Part shown: positions 1-8,360 of the stretch, piece by piece
How positions within the stretch are numbered: position 1 is the first letter of the stretch
Layout: each line of letters opens with the position of its first letter
NCBI RefSeq assembly: GCF_002260845.1
Contig: NZ_BEDT01000001.1
Coordinates: 62,001 to 126,000 of the forward strand
DNA: 64,000 bases
Source: Pseudolactococcus reticulitermitis
Lineage (GTDB): Bacteria > Bacillota > Bacilli > Lactobacillales > Streptococcaceae
Direction: 5' to 3'
Translations under genes and position numbers: made by a program
Notes under the pieces: generated by a model
What the model saw: only the letters and a program-made list of their open reading frames with translations
What the model was told of the DNA's origin: nothing
Databases searched by the model: none

Positions 1-2
1 TG

Positions 3-599
3 CAGTTAGATGCCAAGAATGCTTTTACTTATCAATTACCAATCAATCCAATGATTGATTTAGTTGACCAATATCTTTTTGAGGCCAAGCTATTAAATGA
101 CTACGATTGCCTATTGATAACTGAATTTGTTGATCAAGAATTACTTTATCGGCATCGACAAGCTATTTTACACTTTTTAAACAGTCAAAAAATTGTCATC
201 TTCTGCGGTCAACTCTTCCGTGATTTTATACCGGGGGCGACACTTTTCATGCCTAAGGCTATCAAGGCTCATCAAGATTACAACCTGTACATCACGCCAG
301 AATCAGAGATTTTTAAATCTGTTAAAGTCGATGAGCTCAACTATCGGCGTGGGGTTGCTGGCTTTAATGCTAGAGGCTACCATCGCCCCGCTGAAACTGC
401 TGAGATACAGTTGACTTTTAAATCTGGAGAAGTCGTGACATATATAGATAGAACAACGACCCCAGGCACGATTTTAATGCACGCTGGTCGCAATTTATTT
501 GGCTATCAAGGAGAAAATAAGTCGACAGACCAAATCAGCCAAAATACGTTGGCTTGGGTCAATCAAGAAATTTTAAAACTGAAAGGGGGGCTAAAATGA
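3..599 (+). CDS. Uncharacterised protein, 5' end outside window; paralogue of the next gene
   Basis: The reading frame is open to the window edge, so the true start is probably upstream; the first in-window ATG is at 51. I do not recognise a named family. The layout (a D-Y-D-C-L-L strand, a helix with R-H-R-Q, then I-V-I-F-C-G) looks like a Rossmann or class-I amidotransferase-like alpha/beta fold. It aligns by eye with the next protein: H-x-Q/R-H-Q helix, hydrophobic strand, F/L-I-P-G/N, a Y-I-D/Y-L-D strand and a similar end, so the two look like tandem duplicates. Its stop overlaps the next coding region's upstream frame and a G-rich ribosome site precedes that gene. Function is unknown; the operon context suggests a role with the downstream ABC importer. 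Confidence 0.6.
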   Translation, partial: QLDAKNAFTYQLPINPMIDLVDQYLFEAKLLNDYDCLLITEFVDQELLYRHRQAILHFLNSQKIVIFCGQLFRDFIPGATLFMPKAIKAHQDYNLYITPESEIFKSVKVDELNYRRGVAGFNARGYHRPAETAEIQLTFKSGEVVTYIDRTTTPGTILMHAGRNLFGYQGENKSTDQISQNTLAWVNQEILKLKGGLK

Positions 600-1201
600 G
601 AAAGATTGGTGTTTTGTATGCAGGTGCTTTTTTCCATTTTAGAGCATTCTCAGAAGGCAAATTTGCGCAATTTATTCATCAAATAATTTATCTGCCAGAA
701 CTGACACCCCAAGATTTAAAAGACTTAGATATTCTTTGGGTGCCGTCACAGTTGCCCCTGAACTTACTTGACCGTCATCAAGCCACGATCAGAGCCTTTG
801 CGGCAAGCGGTGGCATCGTCGTTGCCATGGGACCTCAACCAAATGATTTGATTCCAAATACGGCATGGATTGACAGAGAAACTAATTTTTGGTGGTGGTT
901 GGATTCTTCACAGTCCAGTGGTTTAAAGCTTGATACGCCTGATTATCCACTCTTTGACTACATCACTTTAGCTGATGCGACTTGGCATCAACATGGTTTC
1001 TTTAAACCACTCAATCAGGTGACCAGTCTGATTTCCAAAGAAAATGAAGGCACCATTTTTTATCTTGATAAAACGCCTGAGTTCGGTACATGGCTTGTCA
1101 CTTGTCTTGATCCTGAGTACCATTTTGGCAGTTATTTCATGCCCGCCACAGAGAAATTTTTAGAAGGTTTCTTGCCTTGGCTGGCTTATGGAGAGATATA
1201 A
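596..1201 (+). CDS. Uncharacterised Rossmann/GATase-like protein, tandem paralogue
   Basis: The preferred start is the ATG at 596, just after AAAGGGGGG, giving about 201 aa starting M-R-K-I-G-V-L-Y; a longer reading from 554 lacks a ribosome site. It overlaps the previous stop by 4 bases (ATGA). The opening K-I-G-V-L-Y strand, the G-G-I-V-V-A-M-G segment after a helix and the ThuA-like pattern suggest an alpha/beta fold related to class-I amidotransferase-like domains, but no catalytic Cys-His-Glu triad is evident. It resembles the preceding gene along its length. Being translationally coupled to the hydrogenase-like gene and ABC importer, it probably belongs to one pathway. Function not assignable. 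Confidence 0.65.
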   Translation: MRKIGVLYAGAFFHFRAFSEGKFAQFIHQIIYLPELTPQDLKDLDILWVPSQLPLNLLDRHQATIRAFAASGGIVVAMGPQPNDLIPNTAWIDRETNFWWWLDSSQSSGLKLDTPDYPLFDYITLADATWHQHGFFKPLNQVTSLISKENEGTIFYLDKTPEFGTWLVTCLDPEYHFGSYFMPATEKFLEGFLPWLAYGEI

Positions 1202-1819
1202 ATGACCTATGTTTGGATTAATCCTGTCGTAGAAAAGCTCTATGACCCGAAAGCATTGACACAAGTCCTTGACACGCTAGGCATGACGCGTTTTATCAAC
1301 CAAGAAAATCATGTCCAAGATGTCAAAAATCACTATCAAGAAGCGGTTAATCAGGCAACAAGTTGTGTCATCGATCAGCGATGTCCCTTAGCAGTTCAGC
1401 ATGTTCAAAGTCATTATCCCAATCGTTCGCTTACCTACCCTCAAATTCAGCCGATTTTGATTCATGCTGCCTTAGAAGCTAGGAAAAATTGCCCGTCAAC
1501 CGCCCTCCTTTACATTACAACACCTTGCCAATCCTTAGCCGAATTAGGCGATAGCCTAGCCCTAGACAATACAATCTTCCTAACTTGGCGTGCCTTTGTC
1601 CAGAAATTTAAAGTTCAGCTCGCCGCCAAAAAATTAACCGCAAGTCCTATTCCACCCGGTTTCTTTGAGCTTAAAACGGGGCAAAAAATAGCCAATCTTT
1701 GCAATAAAAATCAGATTGACTTTTTCTTTCAGCAGCATCAAGAAGAGACAACAACACTCGCTGAAATGCTCTATTGTCAAGACGGCTGTCATAACGGAGA
1801 TGGGGTCACGGATGTCTAA
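1202..1819 (+). CDS. Small [FeFe]-hydrogenase C-terminal-domain-like protein
   Basis: This 205-aa protein has no N-terminal ferredoxin domain, but four cysteines sit in the same order and contexts as the H-cluster ligands of [FeFe]-hydrogenases: Cys61 in R-C-P-L-A-V followed by H-Y-P, Cys109 in T-T-P-C-Q, and a terminal pair Cys192/Cys196 in Y-C-Q-D-G-C-H-N-G-D-G, matching the hydrogenase A-C-P-G-G-C-x-N-G-G-G box. The extra cysteine before the first ligand (proton relay) is Arg60, and the lysine after the P-C motif is missing, so hydrogenase activity is doubtful. An iron-sulfur or electron-transfer/sensing role is an inference. The start ATG lies one base after the previous stop; the end overlaps the permease start by 8 bases. 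Confidence 0.65.
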   Translation: MTYVWINPVVEKLYDPKALTQVLDTLGMTRFINQENHVQDVKNHYQEAVNQATSCVIDQRCPLAVQHVQSHYPNRSLTYPQIQPILIHAALEARKNCPSTALLYITTPCQSLAELGDSLALDNTIFLTWRAFVQKFKVQLAAKKLTASPIPPGFFELKTGQKIANLCNKNQIDFFFQQHQEETTTLAEMLYCQDGCHNGDGVTDV

Positions 1820-2579
1820 AAAAATCATACCCTCGCTACTGCTACCAGCTATCCTCTTGCTATTCTGGCAACTTGCCACCATGAACCATTGGGTAAGCGC
1901 CTATATCCTGCCTTCCCCTGCGAAAGTACTTGACACGTTTACCCTGATGCTGAAAAATGGTAGCTTACTTGTTGATACCGCCATTAGTATGAAACGGGTC
2001 TTGATTGGCTTTAGCCTCTCCTTTGGGCTTGCTTTCATTTTAGGTCTGTTTGCCAGTATCGCCCCTAAAACTCAAGTTTTCTATCACTATCTGATTGAGC
2101 TAATGCGGAATATACCGCCGATTAGTCTGATTCCACTTTTGATTTTATGGCTGGGAATTGGTGAGGCGTCAAAAATTATTATTATCATTCTTGCTTCCTT
2201 TTTTGCCATGTTTTCCAATATCAAAAAGGGCTTAGGGCAAGGCAATCAGCAGCTTTTAGAAGTTGGCAAAAGTCTAGGCTTGACGACAAGAGAAAATTTC
2301 TTTAAGATTCAACTCCCTAATGCTGTCCCTGATATTTTAATCGGGATGCAGATTGGGCTTGGTTATAGTTTTAGAGCCATTATCGGTGCTGAAATGATTG
2401 CGTCAAGCAGCGGACTTGGCTATCTGATTTTGGATGCCCAGCAAATGTCGCGCTCAGACAAGGTCATTGTGGGGATTTTAATCCTTGCCTGTATCGGCAG
2501 TTTGACCAATCTTTTCCTTACCAAGTTAATCAGGAAATTTACGAAAGGAGCCAACTTTGACGACAGCCATACAGCTTAA
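1812..2579 (+). CDS. ABC transporter permease, SsuC/TauC-like
   Basis: This integral membrane permease belongs to the BPD_transp_1 superfamily of nitrate/sulfonate/taurine/thiamine-precursor importers. About six hydrophobic segments are visible, and the E-x-x-x-x-x-x-x-x-x-G loop that contacts the ATPase is near residues 155-175 (N-x-x-x-G-L-G-Q-G...V-G-K-S-L-G). I chose the ATG at 1812 (M-S-K-K-I) because it starts at a normal signal-like hydrophobic segment and overlaps the upstream stop by 8 bases. An extension to 1716 would overlap the previous gene by about 100 bases. It is encoded between the Fe-S-like protein and its ATPase. The substrate cannot be told from sequence. Confidence 0.85.
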   Translation: MSKKIIPSLLLPAILLLFWQLATMNHWVSAYILPSPAKVLDTFTLMLKNGSLLVDTAISMKRVLIGFSLSFGLAFILGLFASIAPKTQVFYHYLIELMRNIPPISLIPLLILWLGIGEASKIIIIILASFFAMFSNIKKGLGQGNQQLLEVGKSLGLTTRENFFKIQLPNAVPDILIGMQIGLGYSFRAIIGAEMIASSSGLGYLILDAQQMSRSDKVIVGILILACIGSLTNLFLTKLIRKFTKGANFDDSHTA

Positions 2580-3276
2580 ACATCTGGCAAAATCTTATCA
2601 GCTTGATGACCAGACGAAACATGTCTTAAAAGGTATTGACCTCACATTTCCGACAAATACGATTACTGTGATTTTAGGCATAAGTGGTTGCGGGAAAACA
2701 ACACTCCTCAGAATTTTAGGCGGACTTGAAAAACAGACCGCTGGTGATATTGTCAAGGACGAGCAGATGAAAATTACGACCATTTTCCAAGAAGCCAGAC
2801 TGATGCCTTGGCTACCTGTCTGGAAAAATATTGCGTTGGGGCTGAAAAAAGCCGTTTTGTCTGATGTCCAGTACCTCATTGACCTTGTGGGGCTTCAAGG
2901 CTATGAGCATGCCTATCCTCATCAGCTTTCTGGCGGCATGAAACAACGCGTCGCCATTGCGAGAGCTTATGCCTACAATCCTGACATGATTTTAATGGAT
3001 GAACCCTTTGCCGCCTTGGACTACTTTACCAGAGAAAAGATGCAAAAACAGCTGATTCGCATTTATCGACTCAAGAAAAAAAGCATTGTTTTTGTCACAC
3101 ATAGCATTGATGAAGCCATGTTACTGGGGCAACATATTGTCATTCTCAGTCAAGGCAAAGTCAAAAAACAATATGACTTATCACACTTGCCCTATGAACG
3201 CGATATTTTACAAGATCATTGGATTCAATTGAAAAAAGATATTTTAACAACAATAGATAACGGAGAAAACGCATGA
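2557..3276 (+). CDS. ABC transporter ATP-binding protein, SsuB/TauB-like
   Basis: This cytoplasmic ATPase energises the permease encoded just upstream. Walker A is G-I-S-G-C-G-K-T-T (about residues 41-49), the Q-loop is T-I-F-Q-E-A, the signature is L-S-G-G-M-K-Q-R and Walker B is M-I-L-M-D-E-P-F; the switch histidine is in F-V-T-H-S. Translation most likely begins at a TTG codon (2557), because a strong AAAGGAG lies 6 bases upstream and no ATG fits. It overlaps the permease gene by 23 bases and shares ATGA with the lipoprotein gene. The family is short (239 aa), as is typical for SsuB/TauB/ThiZ-type ATPases. Confidence 0.88.
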   Translation: MTTAIQLKHLAKSYQLDDQTKHVLKGIDLTFPTNTITVILGISGCGKTTLLRILGGLEKQTAGDIVKDEQMKITTIFQEARLMPWLPVWKNIALGLKKAVLSDVQYLIDLVGLQGYEHAYPHQLSGGMKQRVAIARAYAYNPDMILMDEPFAALDYFTREKMQKQLIRIYRLKKKSIVFVTHSIDEAMLLGQHIVILSQGKVKKQYDLSHLPYERDILQDHWIQLKKDILTTIDNGENA

Positions 3277-4265
3277 AATTTAAAACACTACTGACTTTAA
3301 CCGCAACTTTTATCATCGGTTTAGGCGCTTTATCAGCCTGCACGACTAATAGCAGCAAGACAACAACAAAAGAAGACAAAAAAAGCTATGCCTTCAAGGC
3401 AATCAACGTCACTTATGTCAAATCACCATTAAATGTGCCTTCCATGGTTGAAAAAGATCAAAAAATGTTTGCTAAAGCCTACAAACCTTATGGTTTAGAC
3501 GTTACTTACTCTGATTTAACAACAGGACCCGAGCAAACACAAGCACTGGTTTCAGGAGATGTGCAATTTTTAAACTGTGTCGGCTCAACTTCTGTTATTT
3601 TAGCTGCCGCAAATGGTGCGGATATTAAAATCATTTCGGCTTACAACCGCTCCCAAGAAGCCTATCAACTATTCGGCGCTAAGGGTACAAGCATCAAAAG
3701 TGCCGCCGATTTGAAAGGTAAAAAAGTTGCAGGGCCTAAAGGCACTGTGCTCCATGAATTACTGCTGACCTATCTTGCGTCAGCCAACCTCACTGAAAAA
3801 GATATCGACTTTGTTTCAATGGACATCCCCTCTACACAAGCCGCACTCCTAGCTGGTAAAATTGATGCCGCATTGCTAGCAGGTCCTACCGCCTATACAA
3901 CTGAAAAAGAAGGCTATCCGATTATCACGACAGGTAAAGACTTGATTGACCCAGTCGCTCTGACAGCAACAAGTACTAAATTCTATAACGAAAATCCTGA
4001 ATTGGTTAAAGCATTTGTCAAAACACAGCAAGAAATCTTAGAGTATATGGCAAACAATTATGATGAAACCATGGCAATTTCTGCCAAAGAAACTGGTTTA
4101 GAGCTTTCAGCCGTTGAATCGATGTATCCAATGTATGATTTCGACAGCACACTCAAAAAATCTGATGTCGCTTCTCTCAAGAAAACACAAGACTTCATGC
4201 TTGAAAATAAAATGATTGATCAAAAAATTGACATTGACAAACTTTTCATTTATCCTGTCAACTAA
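3273..4265 (+). CDS. ABC transporter substrate-binding lipoprotein, NMT1/SsuA-like
   Basis: The precursor has a lipoprotein signal peptide ending in the lipobox L-S-A-C (Cys at about residue 23), so the mature protein should be anchored to the outer face of the membrane. The body matches the NMT1/THI5-like, SsuA/TauA-type periplasmic-binding fold: V-S-G-D-V-Q-F, a G-S-T-S segment, A-D-L-K-G-K-K-V-A and a late L-L-A-G-K-I-D-A. Known ligands of this group are sulfonates, taurine, nitrate and thiamine precursors; none can be singled out here. It ends the operon and is followed directly by a strong bidirectional terminator. Confidence 0.87.
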   Translation: MKFKTLLTLTATFIIGLGALSACTTNSSKTTTKEDKKSYAFKAINVTYVKSPLNVPSMVEKDQKMFAKAYKPYGLDVTYSDLTTGPEQTQALVSGDVQFLNCVGSTSVILAAANGADIKIISAYNRSQEAYQLFGAKGTSIKSAADLKGKKVAGPKGTVLHELLLTYLASANLTEKDIDFVSMDIPSTQAALLAGKIDAALLAGPTAYTTEKEGYPIITTGKDLIDPVALTATSTKFYNENPELVKAFVKTQQEILEYMANNYDETMAISAKETGLELSAVESMYPMYDFDSTLKKSDVASLKKTQDFMLENKMIDQKIDIDKLFIYPVN

Positions 4266-4272
4266 AAAAATA

Positions 4273-4310
4273 AGCTCTCAAAACTGAAAATGTTTTGAGA
4301 GCTATTTTTA
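4273..4310. terminator. Bidirectional terminator between ABC operon and ndk
   Basis: A perfect 12-bp stem (AGCTCTCAAAAC with GTTTTGAGAGCT) and 7-nt loop are flanked by T-rich tracts on both strands. It fits termination of the plus-strand ABC operon and of the minus-strand ndk transcript. Confidence 0.9.
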
Positions 4311-4724
4311 GTTTTCGCCAAACCAAAGGGTGATTTCACGGGCTGCAGACTCCGGGCTGTCAGAGCCATGAACGATATTTTCGACAGAATCATCATCAGA
4401 ACCATGGGCAAAGTCACCCCGAATCGTGCCAGGCAAGGCATCTGTCGGATTTGTCGCACCCATCATTTTGCGCCAAGAGCTAATGATATTTGACCCTCTC
4501 AAAACGCCAATGACCACAGGGCCTGATGTCATGTAAGACACAATATCAGGATAAAAAGGTCGGTCAACCAAATCAGCATAGTGCTGATCCAGGACTTCTT
4601 TTGTGACCTGACGCATTTCCAATTTTTCAATCGTAAACCCACGATGTTCGATGCGATTAATCACTGACCCGACTAATAACCTGCGAACCCCATCAGGCTT
4701 GATGATAAAAAAAGTATTTTCCAT
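4308..4724 (-). CDS. ndk: Nucleoside diphosphate kinase
   Basis: Ndk transfers the gamma-phosphate from ATP to nucleoside diphosphates through a phosphohistidine. The 138-aa length is normal for bacteria. The N-terminal F-F-I-I-K-P-D-G-V strand, the R-P-F-Y-P substrate loop, the G[16 protein letters not shown] block and the active-site histidine in [12 protein letters not shown] are all present. GGGGAG lies at good distance before the ATG at 4724. Only 21 bases separate it from the upstream DUF3592-like gene and no promoter is evident, so it is probably the last gene of the 8.3-4.3 kb operon. Confidence 0.95.
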   Translation of the reverse strand: MENTFFIIKPDGVRRLLVGSVINRIEHRGFTIEKLEMRQVTKEVLDQHYADLVDRPFYPDIVSYMTSGPVVIGVLRGSNIISSWRKMMGATNPTDALPGTIRGDFAHGSDDDSVENIVHGSDSPESAAREITLWFGEN

Positions 4725-4745
4725 TTGAACTCTCCCCTTTTTAAA

Positions 4746-5180
4746 TTAATTATTTTTATTCTCTTCTCTAGCCATATCTTTCAACTTATGAAGAAACCAA
4801 TACTCAAAAAACAAGACTAGCACAATCAACATCGCCCAACCAATCAAGGCTAAAGCTACAATCAAGAGACTGGTCGCCCCTTTTCTGATATAGATTTTTG
4901 TCGGGTGATTATGATTAACATAAACAGGAATTTCCGTTCCGACTTTCCCAAAGTTTTTTAAAAAATTCGCTACTGGCGCAGCCTGATAGGCTTTACCTTC
5001 AAAGGTATAGGCGACCATCTTGCCACGCTTAGGCGTTTTAACAACCTGACCAATGACCATGGTTTTGACTTCCTTATGCTCCGTCAAGTAACGTTGAAAA
5101 GTCATCCCCCCGACAAATAGCAGCATCAGAGCGAAAAATGCCAAGACCACGCGTGAAATTTTTTGTATTATCTTATTCAT
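4746..5180 (-). CDS. DUF3592-like membrane protein
   Basis: This 144-aa protein has two predicted membrane segments (about residues 8-28 and 104-126) around an extracytoplasmic or cytoplasmic beta-rich domain. The pattern (Y-T-F-E-G-K-A-Y...G-T-E-I-P-V-Y-V-N...P-T-K-I-Y) is like DUF3592 proteins, whose function is not established. It follows the ATPase gene with no intergenic base, so it is translationally coupled to the ABC importer and may be an accessory protein. That role is inferred only from position. Confidence 0.6.
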   Translation of the reverse strand: MNKIIQKISRVVLAFFALMLLFVGGMTFQRYLTEHKEVKTMVIGQVVKTPKRGKMVAYTFEGKAYQAAPVANFLKNFGKVGTEIPVYVNHNHPTKIYIRKGATSLLIVALALIGWAMLIVLVLFFEYWFLHKLKDMAREENKNN

Positions 5181-5948
5181 CTAATCAAATATCCTATAGA
5201 AATCTTCTAATTTCATCTGTTCTTTTTCAGTCGCTGCCAAGTCTTGCACGATTTGACCGTCCTTCATGACAATCAAGCGATTGCCATATTTGAGCGCATC
5301 TTCCATATGATGCGTAATCATCAGCGCCGTCAAATCTTTGCTCGTGACTAAATCATCTGTCAACTGCATCAAAGCCACAGACGTCTTCGGATCTAACGCC
5401 GCCGTATGCTCATCCAACAAGAGTAAGTCTGGTGGCACAATCGTCGCCATCAAGAGACTCAGCGCCTGTCTTTGCCCACCAGAGAGATTGCCCGTCGGTG
5501 TGTCCAGATGCTTCTCCAGACCATTACCGATTTGCTCAGCCAGACTGGCAAAATCAGCCTTATAGGTCGTGATATTGCGCAAACCAAGGCTTCTTCGCTT
5601 CCCACGAAGGGCAGCAATCGCGATATTTTCCGCCACGGTCATCCGAGGTGCTGTGCCCATTTTCGGATCTTGAAAGACACGGGAAATCGCAGCAGCACGC
5701 TTTTCAGGACTGTGATTGGTCACATCGTTGCCCTTGATAAACACTGAACCTGAAGTCAGCATTAGCGTCCCTGAAATGGCATTAAATAAAGTAGATTTAC
5801 CAGCCCCATTCCCACCTAAAATGGTAATGAAATCTTTGGCATAAATTTTCAAGGACACATCATCTAAAATGACCTTGCGTTCGTCACCAGTTTCAATGAT
5901 TTTCGTTGCATGTTTGAGTTCAATAATTGGAATCTTGTCAGTTGGCAT
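5181..5948 (-). CDS. ABC transporter ATP-binding protein of TrpX-type importer
   Basis: This cytoplasmic ATPase (255 aa) has Walker A G-G-N-G-A-G-K-S-T, Q-loop R-V-F-Q-D-P, signature L-S-G-G-Q-R-Q-A-L-S-L-L and Walker B L-L-L-L-D-E-H-T-A, where the usual Pro after the catalytic Glu is His. That D-E-H-T variant is typical of the COG1101 ATPases that partner TrpX-like binding proteins. Its start overlaps the permease gene's end by 11 bases. In streptococci the cognate systems are called trpXYZ and are thought to carry tryptophan; here no T-box supports that ligand. Confidence 0.85.
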   Translation of the reverse strand: MPTDKIPIIELKHATKIIETGDERKVILDDVSLKIYAKDFITILGGNGAGKSTLFNAISGTLMLTSGSVFIKGNDVTNHSPEKRAAAISRVFQDPKMGTAPRMTVAENIAIAALRGKRRSLGLRNITTYKADFASLAEQIGNGLEKHLDTPTGNLSGGQRQALSLLMATIVPPDLLLLDEHTAALDPKTSVALMQLTDDLVTSKDLTALMITHHMEDALKYGNRLIVMKDGQIVQDLAATEKEQMKLEDFYRIFD

Positions 5949-6777
5949 TGAGCTTTACCCCCTTGAAAAACTTGGCTTTAAAGGTCGGAATCATCAAGCA
6001 AATCGCTAAGACAATGGCACTGAAAAGTTTGAGATAATTGGTATTGAAACCAAGCTTAATCACCGCTAAAATCAAAAATTGGTAGAAAATAGAGCCAATC
6101 ACAATGGCGAATAAACGTTCAAACAGTGAGACATTGCCAAAGAAAACTTCCCCAATAATGATACTGGCAAGCCCGATGACAATCACTCCAATCCCTTTTG
6201 ACACGTCTGCATAGCCATCGTTTTGTGAAATCAAAGCACCCGATAGGGCAATGACACCATTGGACACGACTAAGCCTAGGACTTCCATCCGCCCAGTATG
6301 AATCCCAAAAGACTGCGCCATCTCGACATTATCACCTGTGGCGATGAAGGCCTGTCCGAGGTTGGTATTGAGAAAATAAAAGATGAGCGCTAGGACAAGA
6401 AGAACGGCAGACACGCTAATCCAAGTGCTTTTGAGTTTAGCGGCACCGAGCAAGCCGAGATTGGCTCGCCCCATAACCATGAGCATGATGGAGTTACAAG
6501 AGGTCATGACCAAGATGCCTGCTAAAAGCGTCGGAATCTTGCCTTTGGTGTAGAGCAAGCCAGTAATCAGCCCTGCCGCACAGCCTGCCAAAAAGGCGAC
6601 AAAAGTTGCGACAAAGGGGTTGACGCCCTGGGTAATCAGCGTGACTGCCACGGCCCCGCCCAAGGGAAAGGAGCCTTCTGTCGTCATATCTGGAAAATTA
6701 AGAATGCGAAAGGTCATGAAAATCCCCAGACCTAAAATCGCCCATAATAAGCCTTGATTAATCGTTGATACTATCAT
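5938..6777 (-). CDS. ABC transporter permease of TrpX-type importer
   Basis: This polytopic membrane protein (279 aa, roughly eight hydrophobic segments) is of the branched-chain amino acid permease-like COG4120 group. The N-terminal F-P-D-M-T-T-E-G-S-F-P-L-G-G-A loop and the central S-N-G-V-I-A-L-S-G-A-L are characteristic. It overlaps the downstream ATPase gene and lies 37 bases after the binding-protein gene, which makes a classical SBP-permease-ATPase order. Confidence 0.85.
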   Translation of the reverse strand: MIVSTINQGLLWAILGLGIFMTFRILNFPDMTTEGSFPLGGAVAVTLITQGVNPFVATFVAFLAGCAAGLITGLLYTKGKIPTLLAGILVMTSCNSIMLMVMGRANLGLLGAAKLKSTWISVSAVLLVLALIFYFLNTNLGQAFIATGDNVEMAQSFGIHTGRMEVLGLVVSNGVIALSGALISQNDGYADVSKGIGVIVIGLASIIIGEVFFGNVSLFERLFAIVIGSIFYQFLILAVIKLGFNTNYLKLFSAIVLAICLMIPTFKAKFFKGVKLNAN

Positions 6778-6814
6778 AGTAAATCTAAAGCGTCATCTTA
6801 ATTGCGATGGTGCT

Positions 6815-7816
6815 TTATTTTGTTCCCTTCTCTTCGGCTGCTTTGGCAGCTTTGACGACACTTTCAGGAATGGTAATGCCCAAAGTTTTAGCTGCTTTTT
6901 CATTGATAACTGGTTGGGTTGTATCGTAAAATTCGACTGGCAGTTCTGACACTTTTTTGCCTTTTAAGACCTGTCCTGCCATTTTCCCTGTTGCGACACC
7001 CAAATCATGTTGGTTAATCGTCACTGCTGCTAAACCGCCTTGTGCCACCATGGTATCAACTGATGGAAAGACGGGAATCTTCGCTGCGTTTGATAATTCG
7101 ATAACGGTCGGGAAGGCTGAGGCAATCGTATTGTCTACTGGCACGTAAAGCGCATCAACATTTGACAGGGCAACGTTGACAGTTGTTGTGATGTCATTGG
7201 TTGATGACACGGCGTATTCTGAAACCTCATAGCCTTGTTTGGTCGCCACTTTTTTGAAATCAGCGACTTGAGATTTTGAGTTATCCTCAGATGAGCTATA
7301 CAAGATACCGATTTTCTTAACGTTAGGCGTGACTTGTTTAATCAGTTCAATTTCTTTAGCGACTGGAAACTTATCTGACACACCTGTCACATTGCCCTCT
7401 GGTTTTTTCACGTTTTTGACCAGTTTGGCACCAACTGGATCAGAGACTGCCCCCATGATAACAGGTACATCTGTCGTCGCATTGGCAAGCCCTTGGGCAG
7501 ATGGTGTCGCAATCCCAATCAGCACATCATTTTTTTGATCCACCAGTTGCCCCGCCATTGTTGTCACTTTTGACTGATCTGCTTGGGCATTGTAGAAATT
7601 AATCTTGGCATCTGCATAGCCTTCATCGGCTAAACCCTCCTTGATGCCACTATAAATTTGATCCAAAGCTGGATGGGTTACGAACTGTAAAACACCGACT
7701 GTAACATCTGATGATTTAACTTTATTTTGTTGCTTGAAAAATTTAGGAATCAAGATAGACCCTAAGCCTATTATGACGATAACAACGATTGCAACTAGCA
7801 TTTTTTTATTTTTCAT
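6815..7816 (-). CDS. trpX: ABC transporter substrate-binding protein, TrpX family (COG2984)
   Basis: This is the binding protein of the importer. After one N-terminal hydrophobic segment (residues 6-25) comes V-G-V-L-Q-F-V-T-H-P-A-L-D, the family hallmark, then two alpha/beta lobes. There is no lipobox cysteine, so the protein is probably tethered by the uncleaved N-terminal helix instead of a lipid. Tryptophan is the ligand proposed for streptococcal TrpX, but other COG2984 proteins bind tyrosine or unknown ligands. The symbol is therefore provisional. It is the second gene of its operon, with a ribosome site GGAGTG before the ATG. Confidence 0.75.
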   Translation of the reverse strand: MKNKKMLVAIVVIVIIGLGSILIPKFFKQQNKVKSSDVTVGVLQFVTHPALDQIYSGIKEGLADEGYADAKINFYNAQADQSKVTTMAGQLVDQKNDVLIGIATPSAQGLANATTDVPVIMGAVSDPVGAKLVKNVKKPEGNVTGVSDKFPVAKEIELIKQVTPNVKKIGILYSSSEDNSKSQVADFKKVATKQGYEVSEYAVSSTNDITTTVNVALSNVDALYVPVDNTIASAFPTVIELSNAAKIPVFPSVDTMVAQGGLAAVTINQHDLGVATGKMAGQVLKGKKVSELPVEFYDTTQPVINEKAAKTLGITIPESVVKAAKAAEEKGTK

Positions 7817-7852
7817 CTGGTAATCACTCCTTTATAAAAGATGGGGGCATGC

Positions 7853-8317
7853 TCAATTAGCCGAAAGTTTTTTAAGCTGGTCAATCAAACTTTGATCAAA
7901 AGCTGTTTTTGATGTAATCGGATAAATGGCTTGGGGCGTTTCACCCTCGAACTGCACAATATTAATGGCTGATTTATCAATATTGAGCTTATCAAGCGTT
8001 TTGTTATGATAGAGTTCTTGAACAATATAGATTGTTTTGGGGAGCCCTAAATTTTGATTTTGATTGATAAACTTGTCAAATTTTTGATTGAGCTTGGTAT
8101 TTTTCGCATTTAAAATAATCAAGGTCGTTTTGGGTTGCGTTTTAAGCAACTGCTTGATATCGTCGTTTGGCACGGCATGAATTTGGTCCGTTACCGTGAC
8201 TTTAGGAATAATCTGACCTTCCTCTCGTCTAACGTGGCGATGAATGCTAGGTGTCAGGATAATCAAGAACAGAACAACGACTGTGCACACAATCCAAATT
8301 CTATATTTTTTCTTCAT
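7853..8317 (-). CDS. Small membrane-anchored protein, possibly thioredoxin-like fold
   Basis: This 154-aa protein has one N-terminal membrane helix (residues 7-23) and a charged extracytoplasmic domain. The strand T-T-L-I-I-L-N-A followed by a helix and P-K-T-I-Y-I-V hints at a thioredoxin-like topology, but there is no Cys-x-x-Cys and no cysteine after the membrane segment. It is the first gene of the TrpX operon. No ribosome site precedes the ATG; the -10 box ends 7 bases upstream, so the transcript may be leaderless. Function unknown. Confidence 0.6.
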   Translation of the reverse strand: MKKKYRIWIVCTVVVLFLIILTPSIHRHVRREEGQIIPKVTVTDQIHAVPNDDIKQLLKTQPKTTLIILNAKNTKLNQKFDKFINQNQNLGLPKTIYIVQELYHNKTLDKLNIDKSAINIVQFEGETPQAIYPITSKTAFDQSLIDQLKKLSAN

Positions 8318-8352
8318 GTTTTCATTATAACTGAAAAATGGGCATTTTACAA
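8318..8352 (-). promoter_or_regulatory. Promoter of TrpX operon, possibly leaderless
   Basis: On the minus strand, TTGTAA (8347-8352) and TATAAT (8324-8329) are spaced by exactly 17 bp. Only GAAAAC and the first base of the ATG separate the -10 box from the start codon, so a start site 6-7 nt downstream would fall at the ATG itself. Confidence 0.7.
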
Positions 8353-8360
8353 AAAATTCT

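Noticed and set aside
1634-1882. Minus-strand ORFs overlapping the ABC operon and other opposite-frame ORFs across the window
   Set aside because: They lie over clearly coding genes, lack ribosome sites and family features, and are shadows.
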